Assembly (NCBI GenBank): GCA_004431415.1
Contig: QPMI01000682.1
Span: 1 to 64,000 of the forward strand
Reading direction: 5' to 3'
DNA length: 64,000 nucleotides
From: Cyanophora paradoxa
Taxonomy: Eukaryota; Glaucocystophyceae; Cyanophorales; Cyanophoraceae
Made by a program: the position numbers and the translations under genes. Shown in pieces: positions 41,292 to 51,439 of this stretch. The number at the start of each line of letters is the position of its first letter. Positions within the stretch are counted from its first letter, which is position 1. The notes beneath the pieces were generated by a model. The model worked only from the letters and a program-made list of their open reading frames with translations, was not told where the DNA came from and made no database searches.

Positions 41292-42692
41292 ATGGATGTC
41301 ACTACAACTCTTCAACGTCTTTCCCTCAAAGAGGCGCTAACCACGCCCGAAGAGGCAAAGGCGTTTTTCCTCGATAACTCGCTCATGCTCGGTCTGGAAG
41401 CGAAGACGAAACCCGTTCTCGTAACCGTTAGTCCATCAACAACCTACGATAACAACGTTGGTCAACGCGTTTCTTTCAAACTTCCCCGCTACAATTTCAT
41501 CGGTAAAATCGAACTCGCTTTTGATCTTCCCGAACTAACCGCTTTCGAAGGCGATACTGATCTTGTGCGAAACGGTTACACTCGCCCCGTGGGTTCGCTT
41601 GTACAACGCCTTGAAATCTCTTACGGTTCTTACACTTTCCACGTCCCGTCAGATTTCCTGGCGATTTTCCCGCTGGTCTACTATTCAGAGGATCAGTTGG
41701 CGAAAAAGAAGCGTTCTATGGGAATGCTCCATGGAATTCCCGCTCACGGAACCAACCGTAAAGGTGGCGCTTTCTTCGTTGAAATCCCGGTACCGTGGTT
41801 GAACCACTACCTACCACTCGGTGCGCTCTCGGGTGAGATGGTTGTTACTGTTTGGTTCAAAGAAGCTAACAAGGGTTACCTTGAAACTTCTTATGGTGGT
41901 CGTTCTCTTCCGGTTGTTGGATCCACTGCTGCGGATCAAACCGCAAATGACGGTCTCGGAAATGCTACGAGCGTTACTCTTGCTAATGTTGGTCAAAACA
42001 TCACCACAGGCGGTATTACTGGGTTTGAAGTTGCTGGAACTGTTCCACCAATGACCCATTACATCTCCATTAAGTCTCCTCGCCTTTACATGCATGCTAT
42101 CAATGTTTCCGATGAACTGTTCGCTACGGTTATTGAGAAGGTCAAGACAACCGGTATGGCGATTCCATCACTCGACATTGGTTTCGTCGATGTCACCGGT
42201 TTTGCTGCGAAAGGTAACACTCAACCCAACCGAATTAACCTTAGCCAAATCTCCGGTCTGGTTTATGCTCTTCTTGTCTCTGTCCGTGATGATGCGGGTA
42301 TCGATTCTTCTAACGGTTCTCACAGCGTCCTTAAAACGCTTGCGAATGAGAAGGATATCACGATGACTTGTGAGATCAACGGACAACGTCTTTATTCGAC
42401 GGAGCCAATCCCGCTACTCAAAGGTGCGGAACTCATCGCCGATGCCTTCAAATGCTCGAACATGGACAAAGAAGCAAACCGTTACGTTCTTACAGGTCTA
42501 CCTTTCTGCGCTGACGGTGAGAAGGCGATTCGCAACATTGCCCAATCAGGATATGTTGACCTTCCGAACTCGTCGTCATCGTTCCTAACCCTGTATCTCC
42601 CTGCCGATCGCACAATTACTGTTAACGTTCGCGCTCTCATGCACAGCTATATAATTTGTGATAAAGACGGTGTCCGTAGAATTAATATGTAA
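41292..42692 (+). CDS. MCP: Major capsid protein (double jelly-roll)
   Basis: The protein has 466 residues, starting MDVTTTLQRLSLKEALTTPE at 41,292. I prefer this start to an upstream in-frame one because the promoter-like motif sits directly before it. The N-terminal sheet reads YDNNVGQRVSFKLPRYNFIG then KIELAFDLPEL, followed by VQRLEISYGSYTFH. The mid-protein hallmark of DJR capsids, FVEIPVPWLNHYLPLGALSG then VVTVWFKE, lies at about residues 160-200. A second jelly roll begins around HYISIKSPRLYMHAINVSDE. It would form the pseudo-hexameric capsomers of an icosahedral shell. The frame is intact and A/T-rich like the rest of the element. The packaging ATPase follows 60 bases downstream. Confidence 0.85.
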   Translation: MDVTTTLQRLSLKEALTTPEEAKAFFLDNSLMLGLEAKTKPVLVTVSPSTTYDNNVGQRVSFKLPRYNFIGKIELAFDLPELTAFEGDTDLVRNGYTRPVGSLVQRLEISYGSYTFHVPSDFLAIFPLVYYSEDQLAKKKRSMGMLHGIPAHGTNRKGGAFFVEIPVPWLNHYLPLGALSGEMVVTVWFKEANKGYLETSYGGRSLPVVGSTAADQTANDGLGNATSVTLANVGQNITTGGITGFEVAGTVPPMTHYISIKSPRLYMHAINVSDELFATVIEKVKTTGMAIPSLDIGFVDVTGFAAKGNTQPNRINLSQISGLVYALLVSVRDDAGIDSSNGSHSVLKTLANEKDITMTCEINGQRLYSTEPIPLLKGAELIADAFKCSNMDKEANRYVLTGLPFCADGEKAIRNIAQSGYVDLPNSSSSFLTLYLPADRTITVNVRALMHSYIICDKDGVRRINM

Positions 42693-42719
42693 ACCATTAT
42701 TAGTAAGACTTCGTTATTT

Positions 42720-42752
42720 TTATCTATCTTTATTAAGAAGATCTACAACACC
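42720..42752 (+). promoter_or_regulatory. Promoter-like motif of the packaging ATPase gene
   Basis: TTATCTATCTTTATTAAGAA lies about 15-30 bases before the ATG and fits the element-wide TNTTATTAAAGA pattern. Confidence 0.45.
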
Positions 42753-43535
42753 ATGGTGGATTTAGAAGAGTTTAATGCCGCTGAAATGATTACACCGCCA
42801 TTTCGTGTCTTAGCAATTGGAAAATCTGCAACGGGCAAGTCAGAAGCCGTAAAGTATTGGTTAAAGCAACTTCATGATGCGAAAAAGATAGATGTAGTTC
42901 TTGTTATAAGTGGGACATCATTCAATCATTTTTGGGATGATATCGCTACATTACAACTCGGTAAATGGGATGCGCCTTACATTTCTAAACTTCTCGATGA
43001 AAGACAGGAGAAAATAGAGAAAGGAGAACCCGTTAACCAATTGTGTATTATCCTGGATGATTTGATAGATAATGAGTTAGTTGACCTTAGCCGTGATAAA
43101 ATAATTGGCTCTGTGTATTCGCGCGGAAGACATGCGATGGTGTCCTGCTGCTGCATAACTCAGAAATTGCGTAAGGTTTCTTCAACCATTCGCGTTAATT
43201 CGGATTATGCGATGTTTCTTAGCGCCGCCAATCGCAAAGAACTGGAAGCGATTGAAGAAGAATACAATATTATGCGGGATAAAGACGCTTTCTATAAGAT
43301 GTTTGAGGAGTATGTACATTCCTATCAGTTTCTCATTTGGTCATCCGCTGATTATTCGGTAAAGTATTATGTAGATAAAGCGGAACTGGTTAAAAACTTT
43401 GGATTCCCACGGTTTCATCGGAAGCCCAAAAAGAAAGAAGATGAATTACAACCACCACAGAAAGAAGAAGCGCCGAAAGAGATTAAAAGCGCTGTTCATA
43501 CTAATAAGTTGATGCGATATAAGAGAGGACTTTAA
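42753..43535 (+). CDS. FtsK/HerA-type genome packaging ATPase
   Basis: The protein has 260 residues. It is the motor that would pump the viral genome into preformed capsids. The Walker A motif is GKSATGKS at residues ~24-31, preceded by FRVLAIG. Walker B is LCIILDDL near residue 93. A sensor-like CCCITQKLRKV follows near residue 130, and NSDYAMFLSAANRKELEAIE comes after it; this order is that of A32-like ATPases of PLVs, virophages and large DNA viruses. The C-terminal 50 residues are Lys/Glu/Pro-rich and probably disordered. The gene sits directly downstream of the major capsid gene, the usual morphogenesis cluster. Confidence 0.9.
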   Translation: MVDLEEFNAAEMITPPFRVLAIGKSATGKSEAVKYWLKQLHDAKKIDVVLVISGTSFNHFWDDIATLQLGKWDAPYISKLLDERQEKIEKGEPVNQLCIILDDLIDNELVDLSRDKIIGSVYSRGRHAMVSCCCITQKLRKVSSTIRVNSDYAMFLSAANRKELEAIEEEYNIMRDKDAFYKMFEEYVHSYQFLIWSSADYSVKYYVDKAELVKNFGFPRFHRKPKKKEDELQPPQKEEAPKEIKSAVHTNKLMRYKRGL

Positions 43536-43540
43536 AATTA

Positions 43541-43563
43541 TCTTCATTATTATTAAAGATACA
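43541..43563 (+). promoter_or_regulatory. Promoter-like motif before the 243-residue gene
   Basis: CATTATTATTAAAGATACA lies immediately before the ATG and is close to the consensus seen across the element. Confidence 0.45.
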
Positions 43564-44295
43564 ATGCCGCCGAAACGTAGAGGTGTTCCCGCTGGTGCTA
43601 TTTCATATTCCGGCGGTGAAAGTTATGGATCTCTCAATACTACACCAATGAAATTTGACGGAGTCAATCAAGTAAAAGCAACTCAACAAGAAGAAGACCC
43701 TTTAAATGCCGCTTATGAAGAAGCGCCCGGCGATAAAGCGCCTCAAACATCACAAAGTGATCAGTTGAACATTTCCCCCGAAGTCTCGAAGATGAAGGCG
43801 GTCGGTGAAGGTGCGCGTCGGCTTATCGGTGCCGCTGATGATCGCGAACTTGGTCTTAAAGATCTTTCACTCGCTCGCAAGGGTGAAGGTGTTTCCAAAG
43901 AATCCGACAAGGTAATTCAATCGATGGCGGGTGAAGTTACTTACAAGGTTGCGCCAACTCAAAACATCCACCGAATCCCGAAGGCTCAATGGGACGAGAT
44001 GACCGCTAAACTAAAAGACCTTGAAGCAAAGTCAAGCGCGCTTGAACAGTATGTAACAGAGAAGAAAGAACGCGCTAAAATTAAGGAGATGCTGCGTAAA
44101 GAAGTTTTCCGAATGGGAATTACTGGTGTTCCCGATAAACAATTTATTGGTAAGAAAGAGACACAAATAGATGAGCAAGCGGTAGATGAAATGAAGACAA
44201 AGACACAAAAGGGAACCATTGAACCTGGCGCTACAAAAGCGGAAGTAGAGAAAGCCGTAGCACCAACAGTATACAAGCGGAGAGTTTGGTTATAA
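43564..44295 (+). CDS. Unknown viral protein with helical C-terminal half (243 aa)
   Basis: I do not recognise this protein. The first ~75 residues are Gly/Ser/Pro/Gln-rich and probably disordered. Residues ~76-130 are charged and probably helical (KMKAVGEGARRLIGAADDRE). Residues ~145-185 look like a coiled coil (WDEMTAKLKDLEAKSSALEQ, then a Lys/Glu-rich run). It has no catalytic His/Cys/Asp pattern that would mark it as the missing maturation protease. Its place between the packaging ATPase and replication genes, and its promoter motif, suggest a virion or scaffold protein; that is inference. Confidence 0.6.
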   Translation: MPPKRRGVPAGAISYSGGESYGSLNTTPMKFDGVNQVKATQQEEDPLNAAYEEAPGDKAPQTSQSDQLNISPEVSKMKAVGEGARRLIGAADDRELGLKDLSLARKGEGVSKESDKVIQSMAGEVTYKVAPTQNIHRIPKAQWDEMTAKLKDLEAKSSALEQYVTEKKERAKIKEMLRKEVFRMGITGVPDKQFIGKKETQIDEQAVDEMKTKTQKGTIEPGATKAEVEKAVAPTVYKRRVWL

Positions 44296-44299
44296 ATAT

Positions 44300-44321
44300 A
44301 TATCTTTTAAAGAGGAAATCA
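44300..44321 (+). promoter_or_regulatory. Promoter-like motif before the small CHSGCC protein gene
   Basis: ATATCTTTTAAAGAGGAAAT lies directly before the ATG. It overlaps the region just after the stop of the preceding gene and resembles the major-capsid motif in its AAAGAGGAAATC end. Confidence 0.45.
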
Positions 44322-44570
44322 ATGGACTTTTTACAAAAGATCATAGAGATGTTTAATCTCCATGTGGTAAGCAACTGTCACAGTGGATGTTGTGATACAA
44401 CCGTTGAGCTTGGTTTTTCAGATACCGAAGATAATGTGACGGAAGGTAGAGGATCCCGGAGACATTCGGTAGACTCCACCCATTCAGAAGCGGCTTCAAA
44501 TGGTCGCCGGTTTTCCGTAGATCAAAGCGATGATTTACGAAGACAAGCGTTTGAACATCGCGGTAATTAA
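44322..44570 (+). CDS. Small viral protein with CHSGCC motif (82 aa)
   Basis: The start at 44,322 (MDFLQKIIEMFNLHVVSNCH) follows the promoter-like motif. A short amphipathic N-terminus leads to a Cys/His cluster (NCHSGCCDTT, residues ~18-27). A Ser/Arg/Asp-rich tail follows with two RR-S-V-D sites (RRHSVDS, RRFSVDQ) that look like phosphorylation targets. No family is recognised. The frame is intact and lies between genes on the same strand. Confidence 0.55.
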   Translation: MDFLQKIIEMFNLHVVSNCHSGCCDTTVELGFSDTEDNVTEGRGSRRHSVDSTHSEAASNGRRFSVDQSDDLRRQAFEHRGN

Positions 44571-44594
44571 AATATTTGTAATAAGTATCGAATA

Positions 44595-44720
44595 ATGCTT
44601 GAAGAAGTCTACAATATCATCTTAGCGAAACGTCAGATTTATGCCGTTAAATCTGCAATTGAAGAACGTAGACAGGAGCTTGTCCGGTCGCCAAAAATTG
44701 ACAACCCAAAAAGGATTTAA
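44595..44720 (+). CDS. Very small ORF (41 aa), possible viral gene
   Basis: The frame begins MLEEVYNIILAKRQIYAVKS and ends PKIDNPKRI. It starts after an A/T-rich leader (TTGTAATAAGTATCGAATA) and has a plausible helical, charged composition. It fills an otherwise empty gap between genes. Its function is unknown, and support is only position, composition and leader. Confidence 0.4.
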   Translation: MLEEVYNIILAKRQIYAVKSAIEERRQELVRSPKIDNPKRI

Positions 44721-44772
44721 AGGTACTGCGATATTACACACTGATAAAATATTTTCTCTGCTTAAAATAAGG

Positions 44773-45035
44773 ATGGCTGCGTTTGCCGATGATGTTAGCG
44801 TTGTTGAACTTGAATTTGATAGCGACGAATCCATGGATTCTCCCACTGCGAAAAATGTAACAAGCGCTGATGGTATCAGTTATAGAATCCGTAAAATCAT
44901 TGCTCAACGCAATAGATATAATGAGGATGCCGAATATCGCGAACTGAAAAGAAGAAGGTATTAGAAGCGTATTACCGTCGTAAAGCGGAGGAGGGAACCA
45001 ATATGGGAAAGCGTGGAAGACCGCGCAAGTATTGA
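44773..45035 (+). pseudogene. Small basic protein gene with one frame break (GRPRKY C-terminus)
   Basis: From ATG 44,773 (MAAFADDVSVVELEFDSDES) the frame runs to a stop at 44,964 after YRELKRRRY. From about 44,945 a different frame carries on the same protein character (KKKVLEAYYRRKAEEGTNMG, then KRGRPRKY) to a stop at 45,033-45,035. GRPRKY resembles an AT-hook DNA-binding end. The two halves fit if one base is missing in the AAAAGAAGAAGG stretch. The start is supported by a promoter-like leader (TTAAAATAAGG). It may be a genuine decay, a sequencing error or a programmed shift. Confidence 0.5.
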
Positions 45036-45248
45036 ATAGAAAACCCCCAATTGCCGCTGGACATCATTTCTTATTTTTCGAGCGGCTTACCGATTATATT
45101 CGGTAATTCCGTTACCATTTCTCGATTGCCCCGATTTAATTGATCTATTTCCCGATACGGAGGAAAAAGTATTTAAAGACAAGGCGCCAAAAAATGACAA
45201 GGAAGAAAAATATTTTCTCAACCTATTGTAGAAAAGAGAAAGTTGAAA
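45036..45248. promoter_or_regulatory. Intergenic region with hairpin and primase-helicase promoter
   Basis: TACCGA-TTATAT-TCGGTA at 45,088-45,105 can form a hairpin. Just before the ATG at 45,249 lies CTATTGTAGAAAAGAGAAAG, nearly the same as the major-capsid leader. No gene is supported on either strand. Confidence 0.45.
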
Positions 45249-47891
45249 ATGACCCCATCGGACAAGCTCGGCAATCTGCGCAAGTTCACCCCTGGAAAGG
45301 TAACATCTGGTATGTTTCTCAAAACACTCACTGGAACCCGAAATGCTGATAATCTGATGGAACTGGATGATGATGTTATTCTTGATCGCATCAATAAGAG
45401 TTTGAAGAAGGGACTGTATCCAACATGGGCTGAATGCATCCAACCTGATCAAGTAACTCGGGTTTATCTTGATCTTGATCGGTTCGTAGATTTGAAGCCC
45501 AACCTTGAAGACAACTACAAGGAAGCGCAAGAAACCATTAGAGCAATGCGTGAGAAATTACATGATCTGACCGGCGCTACTATTGCTGTATCTGTTCGTC
45601 ATCGCCGCATTCATCTTATCAAAGAAGATGTTGATCAATTCAAGATATCCGCTCATTTCGTTTTCACTGATCTCTGCTGTCGCCATGAAGATATCCCGAA
45701 ACTCTTCAATGAAATGGGTCTTGTCAAAAATGTAGAATTCGACAGCGGTGTTTATGGTACAACTCAAAACATAATCTGCTTGGGTTGTTGCAAGGGTGAG
45801 AAGATTGATTCCCAAAACAAGAGGGCGCATGACATTGATAAGAACGTTCTATTTACTAAGTTTGTCGATTGCAAGGATATGCACGATAGTGAGTTTTTCG
45901 TACAATTTACCGATTGCCCCACAATGCTGGTGGACGAGACAAACTTTCACGTCTTCTCAGTGAACAAAACAGAGAAGAAGGCAAAGACTAAGAAGGAAGC
46001 GGAACCGAAGAAGGAGGCGGAACCGAAGAAGGAAACCAAGAAAACCACTAAAAAAGAAGCCAAGAAAGAAGAGGTGGAAGAGGAAGAGAAAGGTGGCAAA
46101 GTTTCGTTTGATCTTCTGTACGGAGTTGTAATGGGTTTGAATGCTGAACGAGCGGATACCTACAAATCCTGGATTGATACAGGTATTGCAATCATCAATG
46201 CTTGCGAAGACAACAAGATACCACGCAAGCAACAATTCGAAATATTCCATGACTTCTCACAAAAAAGTGAAAAGTTCGATTACGACGAATGCAATGACAA
46301 GTTCATGAGTCTTTGCAAAGGCAAGAAGATGGTGGAAGGTAAACGGCTTACGTACGGTTCGCTGGTCTATTGGTTGAAGAAGGACGATATCGAACTTTAT
46401 AATGAGTTGTTCCCTACCAAGTATGCATTCTTGCCCGAAGATTCTGACGACATCGATTATAAGACCGCAAAGATCCCACCAATCGTTGAGGATTACGCTA
46501 CGCATCGTCTGTATTTCAATGCAAGGATGCACCACATTGAAATGCTGGGTATTGTGATGCATTGGGATGAGCAACAGCTTGCGTGGAGACCGAAAGATAG
46601 TCAAAAACTTGGCTCCAAACACTACCCACACCTGATGCATAAAATCGTTCTGAACAAGGGAACCGAGAAGGAAGTTGAGAAATGGATTCCCTCATTTCCG
46701 GAATGGATCAAAGACCCACAGGCGACACGTTCCATGTACGTGGATTTCCTCCCGCCTCCGGCTAAACTGAGCGCGAAATGCAAATCTGTGTTTAATCTGT
46801 ATCCTGGGTTCAAGATTGATCATGAGGTAGATGAAATCAAGGAATCACTACCGGAGGATGTGACCGAAGATATGATCAAACCGTTCCTGACTCATCTTCA
46901 CCTGATGTCCGGAGAAGACGATAACACATACCAATACCTTCTTAAATGGTTCGCTCACATGATGCAAAAACCTGGTGAACTTAACGGAGTGTCAATTATT
47001 CTAATTGGTGAACAAGGCACCGGTAAGAACGTGTTGTTTGATCTGTTCGAGAAAAGCATTCTGGGTGATGCTCTTTCATATTCGACCGGCAAACCGAAAG
47101 ATGACCTGTTTGGGCGCTTCGCTCACAATCGCGAAGACAAGATCTTAATAGTTGTTAATGAGGCATCGGGCAAAGACACATTCGAAAATAGCGATATTCT
47201 CAAAGACCTTGTCACTACTAAAAAAATTACTATTGAACACAAGGGAATAGATTCATACGACAAAAAGAATTTCGCGCGGATTGTGTTCACAAGTAACAAT
47301 AGTGTCCCTGTGAAGATCGAAGCGGGTGACCGTCGATTTGTCGTAGTGGAAGTGAGTAAGCGATACTGTAAGAATGTGGAGTACTTCACACCTCTTCTGA
47401 AATGGCTGAATGACATAAGGAATATCCGCAACATCACCCACTTCTTGCGCACAAAGGTGGATTGTGATAATATTAACTGGCAGGAAGAAAGACCCAAGAC
47501 CAATAAGTATTATCTGGTTCAGCAAATCTCCGCACCAATCATTCTGATGTTTGCAAAGTGGTTAATGGATACTGGGGAGATTACCGAAATCAAGTGTAAG
47601 TTAAGCGGTCTCGCTTCTACATGGGAGTTATTCAAGACCTTCATTACGGAAAATAAATATAAGAACGATTACAACAGTAAGCGGTTCTATACGGAGATGC
47701 GAGGCACTTCATACATTCTTGTGAAAACCGCAAATGGTAAACCATACTACCATTTCATCTGGAACGAAATGCTGGCGGAATTCCGTAAGTTGAAGCTAAT
47801 TGATGATGATTCGATTAAGGAAGAACCTAACCCCAAGATTCCCGCCAAGAAAGCTGGGACGAAATTCGAAGATTCCGACGTTGAAGCGTAA
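45249..47891 (+). CDS. Primase (AEP)-superfamily 3 helicase fusion
   Basis: The protein has 880 residues, starting at the first ATG (MTPSDKLGNLRKFTPGKVTS). The N-terminal region has archaeo-eukaryotic primase signs: RVYLDLDRF (residues ~75-83) as the D-x-D metal site, ISAHFVF near 135 as the S-x-H motif, then DSGVYGTTQNIICL. A Lys/Glu-rich linker spans about residues 240-285. The helicase domain has Walker A GEQGTGKN near residue 587, Walker B ILIVVNEA near 630, and motif C IVFTSNN near 680, followed by GDRRFVVVEV. It would unwind viral DNA and may prime or support replication alongside the protein-primed polymerase. SF3 helicases are usual in virophages and many PLVs but not in animal Polintons. 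The frame is intact. Confidence 0.85.
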   Translation: MTPSDKLGNLRKFTPGKVTSGMFLKTLTGTRNADNLMELDDDVILDRINKSLKKGLYPTWAECIQPDQVTRVYLDLDRFVDLKPNLEDNYKEAQETIRAMREKLHDLTGATIAVSVRHRRIHLIKEDVDQFKISAHFVFTDLCCRHEDIPKLFNEMGLVKNVEFDSGVYGTTQNIICLGCCKGEKIDSQNKRAHDIDKNVLFTKFVDCKDMHDSEFFVQFTDCPTMLVDETNFHVFSVNKTEKKAKTKKEAEPKKEAEPKKETKKTTKKEAKKEEVEEEEKGGKVSFDLLYGVVMGLNAERADTYKSWIDTGIAIINACEDNKIPRKQQFEIFHDFSQKSEKFDYDECNDKFMSLCKGKKMVEGKRLTYGSLVYWLKKDDIELYNELFPTKYAFLPEDSDDIDYKTAKIPPIVEDYATHRLYFNARMHHIEMLGIVMHWDEQQLAWRPKDSQKLGSKHYPHLMHKIVLNKGTEKEVEKWIPSFPEWIKDPQATRSMYVDFLPPPAKLSAKCKSVFNLYPGFKIDHEVDEIKESLPEDVTEDMIKPFLTHLHLMSGEDDNTYQYLLKWFAHMMQKPGELNGVSIILIGEQGTGKNVLFDLFEKSILGDALSYSTGKPKDDLFGRFAHNREDKILIVVNEASGKDTFENSDILKDLVTTKKITIEHKGIDSYDKKNFARIVFTSNNSVPVKIEAGDRRFVVVEVSKRYCKNVEYFTPLLKWLNDIRNIRNITHFLRTKVDCDNINWQEERPKTNKYYLVQQISAPIILMFAKWLMDTGEITEIKCKLSGLASTWELFKTFITENKYKNDYNSKRFYTEMRGTSYILVKTANGKPYYHFIWNEMLAEFRKLKLIDDDSIKEEPNPKIPAKKAGTKFEDSDVEA

Positions 47892-48159
47892 CAAATCACA
47901 CCCCACCCTACACCCCACCGTTACCATAACCTTCTTGTAATTCCTTATTTTTATAAACTATTTTGTAGATTGAATTGTATGTGAATATAGTAAATAATAG
48001 AGAAGGTGGGAGGGTGGGGTGTGGTGGGGTCAAATTTTAAGAAAAGTTGGGGACGCTCAAAATTCTAAGGAATTCTAAAAACATGCCCCACCTGACCCAC
48101 CCGCCCACCCTATCGAACGCGTTCAAAATCCAAAATAAAAATGTTCCTTTATAATAAAG
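47892..48159. promoter_or_regulatory. G/C-striped inverted repeat between helicase and polymerase; candidate origin
   Basis: A C-rich arm (CACCCCACCCTACACCCCACC, about 47,897-47,917) is complementary to a G-rich arm (GGGAGGGTGGGGTGTGGTGG, about 48,009-48,028). The loop is about 90 A/T-rich bases. The G arm has at least four G-runs, so it could also form a G-quadruplex. A second C-rich run (CCCCACCTGACCCACCCGCC) follows near 48,085. Such G/C blocks occur nowhere else in this AT-rich element. The PolB promoter-like motif TTCCTTTATAATAAAG abuts the ATG at 48,160. Confidence 0.5.
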
Positions 48160-51100
48160 ATGCCCCGCCAAACCAACAGACTCATTAAAGAAAAGAAGAA
48201 TGAAATACTTGGACTGTTAGGAACTCTCTTTGTTACGGGTGAGATCACCGAAGCGGAATTTGATAGAGAAGCCGCCATCTTAGATAGACGACCACGATTA
48301 GCACAACTCAGAGATATTACAAATGACCTTTACAATCGCATGCAAAGAATGGAGGAGTTTATGGATGAAGGACAGAGATTAGGAGCAATTCAACCGGACA
48401 TCGAAGATGGTGAAGCAATGAATCAAGCGTATTCATGGCTAACCTATCGCGCCCGAAACGAAGTAGTGGTTGATGCTATCGAATTCCTTGAAAGAATCGC
48501 ACCAAGTCTACCTCAACGCATTAAAACCCGCTTGGATCAACTGAATGCGGTTAAAGTACGTCTGACATTCGTATGTAAGTTCACCAAAGTAGGAAATCCA
48601 CGAATCTACATCACCAAATACATTTACAGCGATTATTTCGTAATTACCCGATCCCGCAACATTAACACAGAAGTTCGCAAAGCGTTACAGAAAATGCAAG
48701 AGGAGATGACACAAGTAGATAGTTACCGCTTGGAACGTATCCAAATTCTAAGAGGTGTTATTATGTCTTATGCACCGGTTGGTGGTTGTTATTTCGCAAC
48801 TCCCGAATGGATCGCATCCAAGAAAGCTACAATAAACGTAAAAAATATCGATGGGCAAGATTGTTTTAAATATGCTATTTTGGCTTACCTTCATCGAAAG
48901 GACATTAACAAACATAAGAGTAACGAACCTTACCAATATCGCAGATGGTTAAATGAACTCAATTTTGACGGTATTCAGTTCCCGGTAGCATGTGATGCTG
49001 AGGTAATTGATCGTTTCGAAGAATTGAACCCGGATCTCTCTATTAATATTTACGGTGCTGATAATGAGAAACAGTGTTTTTATCCTCTTCATCAATCAAG
49101 TAACCCAAGACGAAAGACCAAGATTAACCTTTTACTCATTGAAAACACCGAAGACGATAGGGGACACTACATAACAATCATGTCATTTAGTCGTCTTTTA
49201 AAGACCACGTTCGATAAAGCATGTGACGGGCGCATTTACTATTGTGAAACCTGTCTATCACGTTTCAGAACTCAGGAGAAATTAGACCTACATACAGAAG
49301 CAAACCGATGTATCGATTGGAGGGAGAGTAAAGGCAAATGTCCGAAGCCGGGAAGTACAATAGAATTCGGTCTACAACATCTACGAAAAACGGTTTGGCT
49401 TCCTGTGATCTGTTATGTTAAAATTGAAGATCATTCGGTAGCAATAGATACACTGAGAAGTAAAAGAGAGATTAAAGCAGTCTCACTGAGAGTGATTATG
49501 GGTGAAGAAATGAAACTATACCATTTTGAAGGAAATGATCCACTCAGTTCTCTATTTGCAACTCTACAAGAGATCAGACCCGAAGTAATTGAAACGCTTT
49601 TTAGAAATATCCCAATGCATCCACTCACAGAAGATCAAAAGGCAGAATACAAGATAACAAAACACTGTTATATTTGTTCTCAGAGATTCACCCACGAAAA
49701 CTTCCCGGTTCGCGATCATTGTCACCAATCCGGTGATTTTATCGGGAAAGCATGCCGAAACTGTAACCTTCATCGCCGAATCTCAAAACAAAGCAAAGTA
49801 GCAATTGTGGTTGATAAAATGGATGAATGTGGACACGGGATATTCCGCAAGATTGCACAACAAGACGATAAACTACGTGTTGAAATTTTAAGCAAGAACT
49901 TTAATCAATACCTATCCCTTCAATGGGGCATGTGGAAATTCATAGATGCATCACATTTTATGGATTTCCAAAGTGAGAATGTCGATGATCTTATGTCTAA
50001 ATTCGAAGATTTCCGTAAATTGGCGTTCTCTCAATATGGATTAGATCCCGCACATTACGTTAGCGCACCTGGTTTATCCTGGGACGCTATGCTCAAACAT
50101 ACGAAAGTTAAGATTGAACTTATCGATGATGTAGAGAAATACGAATTTATTGAGAAAGCCATTCGCGGCGGATTTGCTACCATGCCCACACGATATGCAA
50201 AAGTAGAAGAACCGGATGATCACATAGTATTGTTGGACGCGAATAATCTTTATGGTTATGCACTTAGCCAACCACTACCGATTGGAGATTATCGATGGGA
50301 AGAGATCACAGAGGCACTTAAAGAGGTTGAAGGGCGAAGTGCATTTATTGAAGTTGATCTTGAATACCCGGCATTCCTTGAAGATCATTATGATTTCCCA
50401 CTCATTGTGAATAAAGAATTGATTACCAAAGATATGCTCGGAGATTATCAACGACAACTTTTAGAAATGACAGGTGAGAAGATTAGCAAAGACCCCAAAC
50501 TCACAGCGTCTTTTACACCTAAATATAAGTACGTGATTGCTCGACCTCTTCTTAACTACATCGTCGAAAAAGGTGTAATTTTTACTAAGATACATAAAGT
50601 TCTCTCATTTGCAACCTCACCATTCATGAAATCTTATATTGGTCTAAATACTCTTCTACGCCACGAATCAACTAACACTTTTGAAAGTGACTTTTTCAAA
50701 CTAATGAACAATGCAATTTATGGAAAATGCTTGGAATCTTGTAGGGGTCGCTCAACTGTCAAGATTGCTAATAGTGAGAAATTGTGTAAGAAATACGCAG
50801 CAAGTCCTCTTATCAAGGCAACCAATGTAATAAACGAAAATGCGATAGCGTTTGAAATGTATTCGAAGCATGTAAACTTAGATAAACCCGTAGCAATTGG
50901 CGCTTTCGTTTTGGATTTCGCGAAACTGCATAATTATCAATTCTTCTATGATGTGATCAGGAAGAAATGGGACTCAGCTAAACTACTGTTTCACGATACC
51001 GATTCGTTTTGTTTGTTCCTGAAAACCAAGAATCTCAACGAAGATATGAAAGAGATAGGTGAACATCTCGATAGAAGTAACTATGATAAATCACATCCTC

Positions 51101-51439
51101 TAATGAATTTCGAGAATCGCATGGTTCCTGGTAAATATAAAAATGAGTTTCCAAATGCAAAGATCGTAGAGTATGTAGGTCTGAGATCGAAACTTTACGC
51201 TTTCAGAACTGAGACCAACGAAAAAGTAAAGATGTCGGGACTTCTTCGAAAGAAATTCACTTTGATGATTTTAAGAAATGTCTATTTGAAGGCATCACAA
51301 AACAGTAACAGTAAGAAACAAGCAACGACAAGACCACAACTTATATGACTTGGAGAGCAGAAGGGTGGCTCTAAACCAACTCGATAGCAAACGGAAAATA
51401 TTTGACGACGGCATTCACAGTTTCCCATTCGGTGTCTGA
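48160..51439 (+). CDS. Protein-primed family B DNA polymerase (pPolB), C-terminus frame-broken
   Basis: The uninterrupted frame from 48,160 runs 1,062 codons to a stop at 51,348. The N-terminal part has the Polinton-type block TPEWIASKKATINVKNIDGQ then DCFKYAI near residue 215-240, a C2H2-like CETCLSRFRTQEKLDLHTEA near 365, and an HNH-like CYICS...VRDHCH...CRNCN near 505-540. The polymerase motifs are LLDANNLYGYAL (motif A, ~690), KLMNNAIYGKCLE (motif B, ~846) and LFHDTDSFCLF (motif C, ~945). The family's usual C-terminus is present but in other frames: EIHFDDFKKCLFEGI from about 51,252, then LESRRVALNQLDSKRKIFDD ending FPFGV at 51,437-51,439. Two single-base deletions, near 51,252 and 51,302, would explain this. 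The catalytic core is intact. Confidence 0.9.

Noticed and set aside
45243-45251. Upstream TTG start for the primase-helicase
   Set aside because: A eukaryotic virus gene should use ATG; the first ATG is at 45,249, directly after the promoter-like motif.
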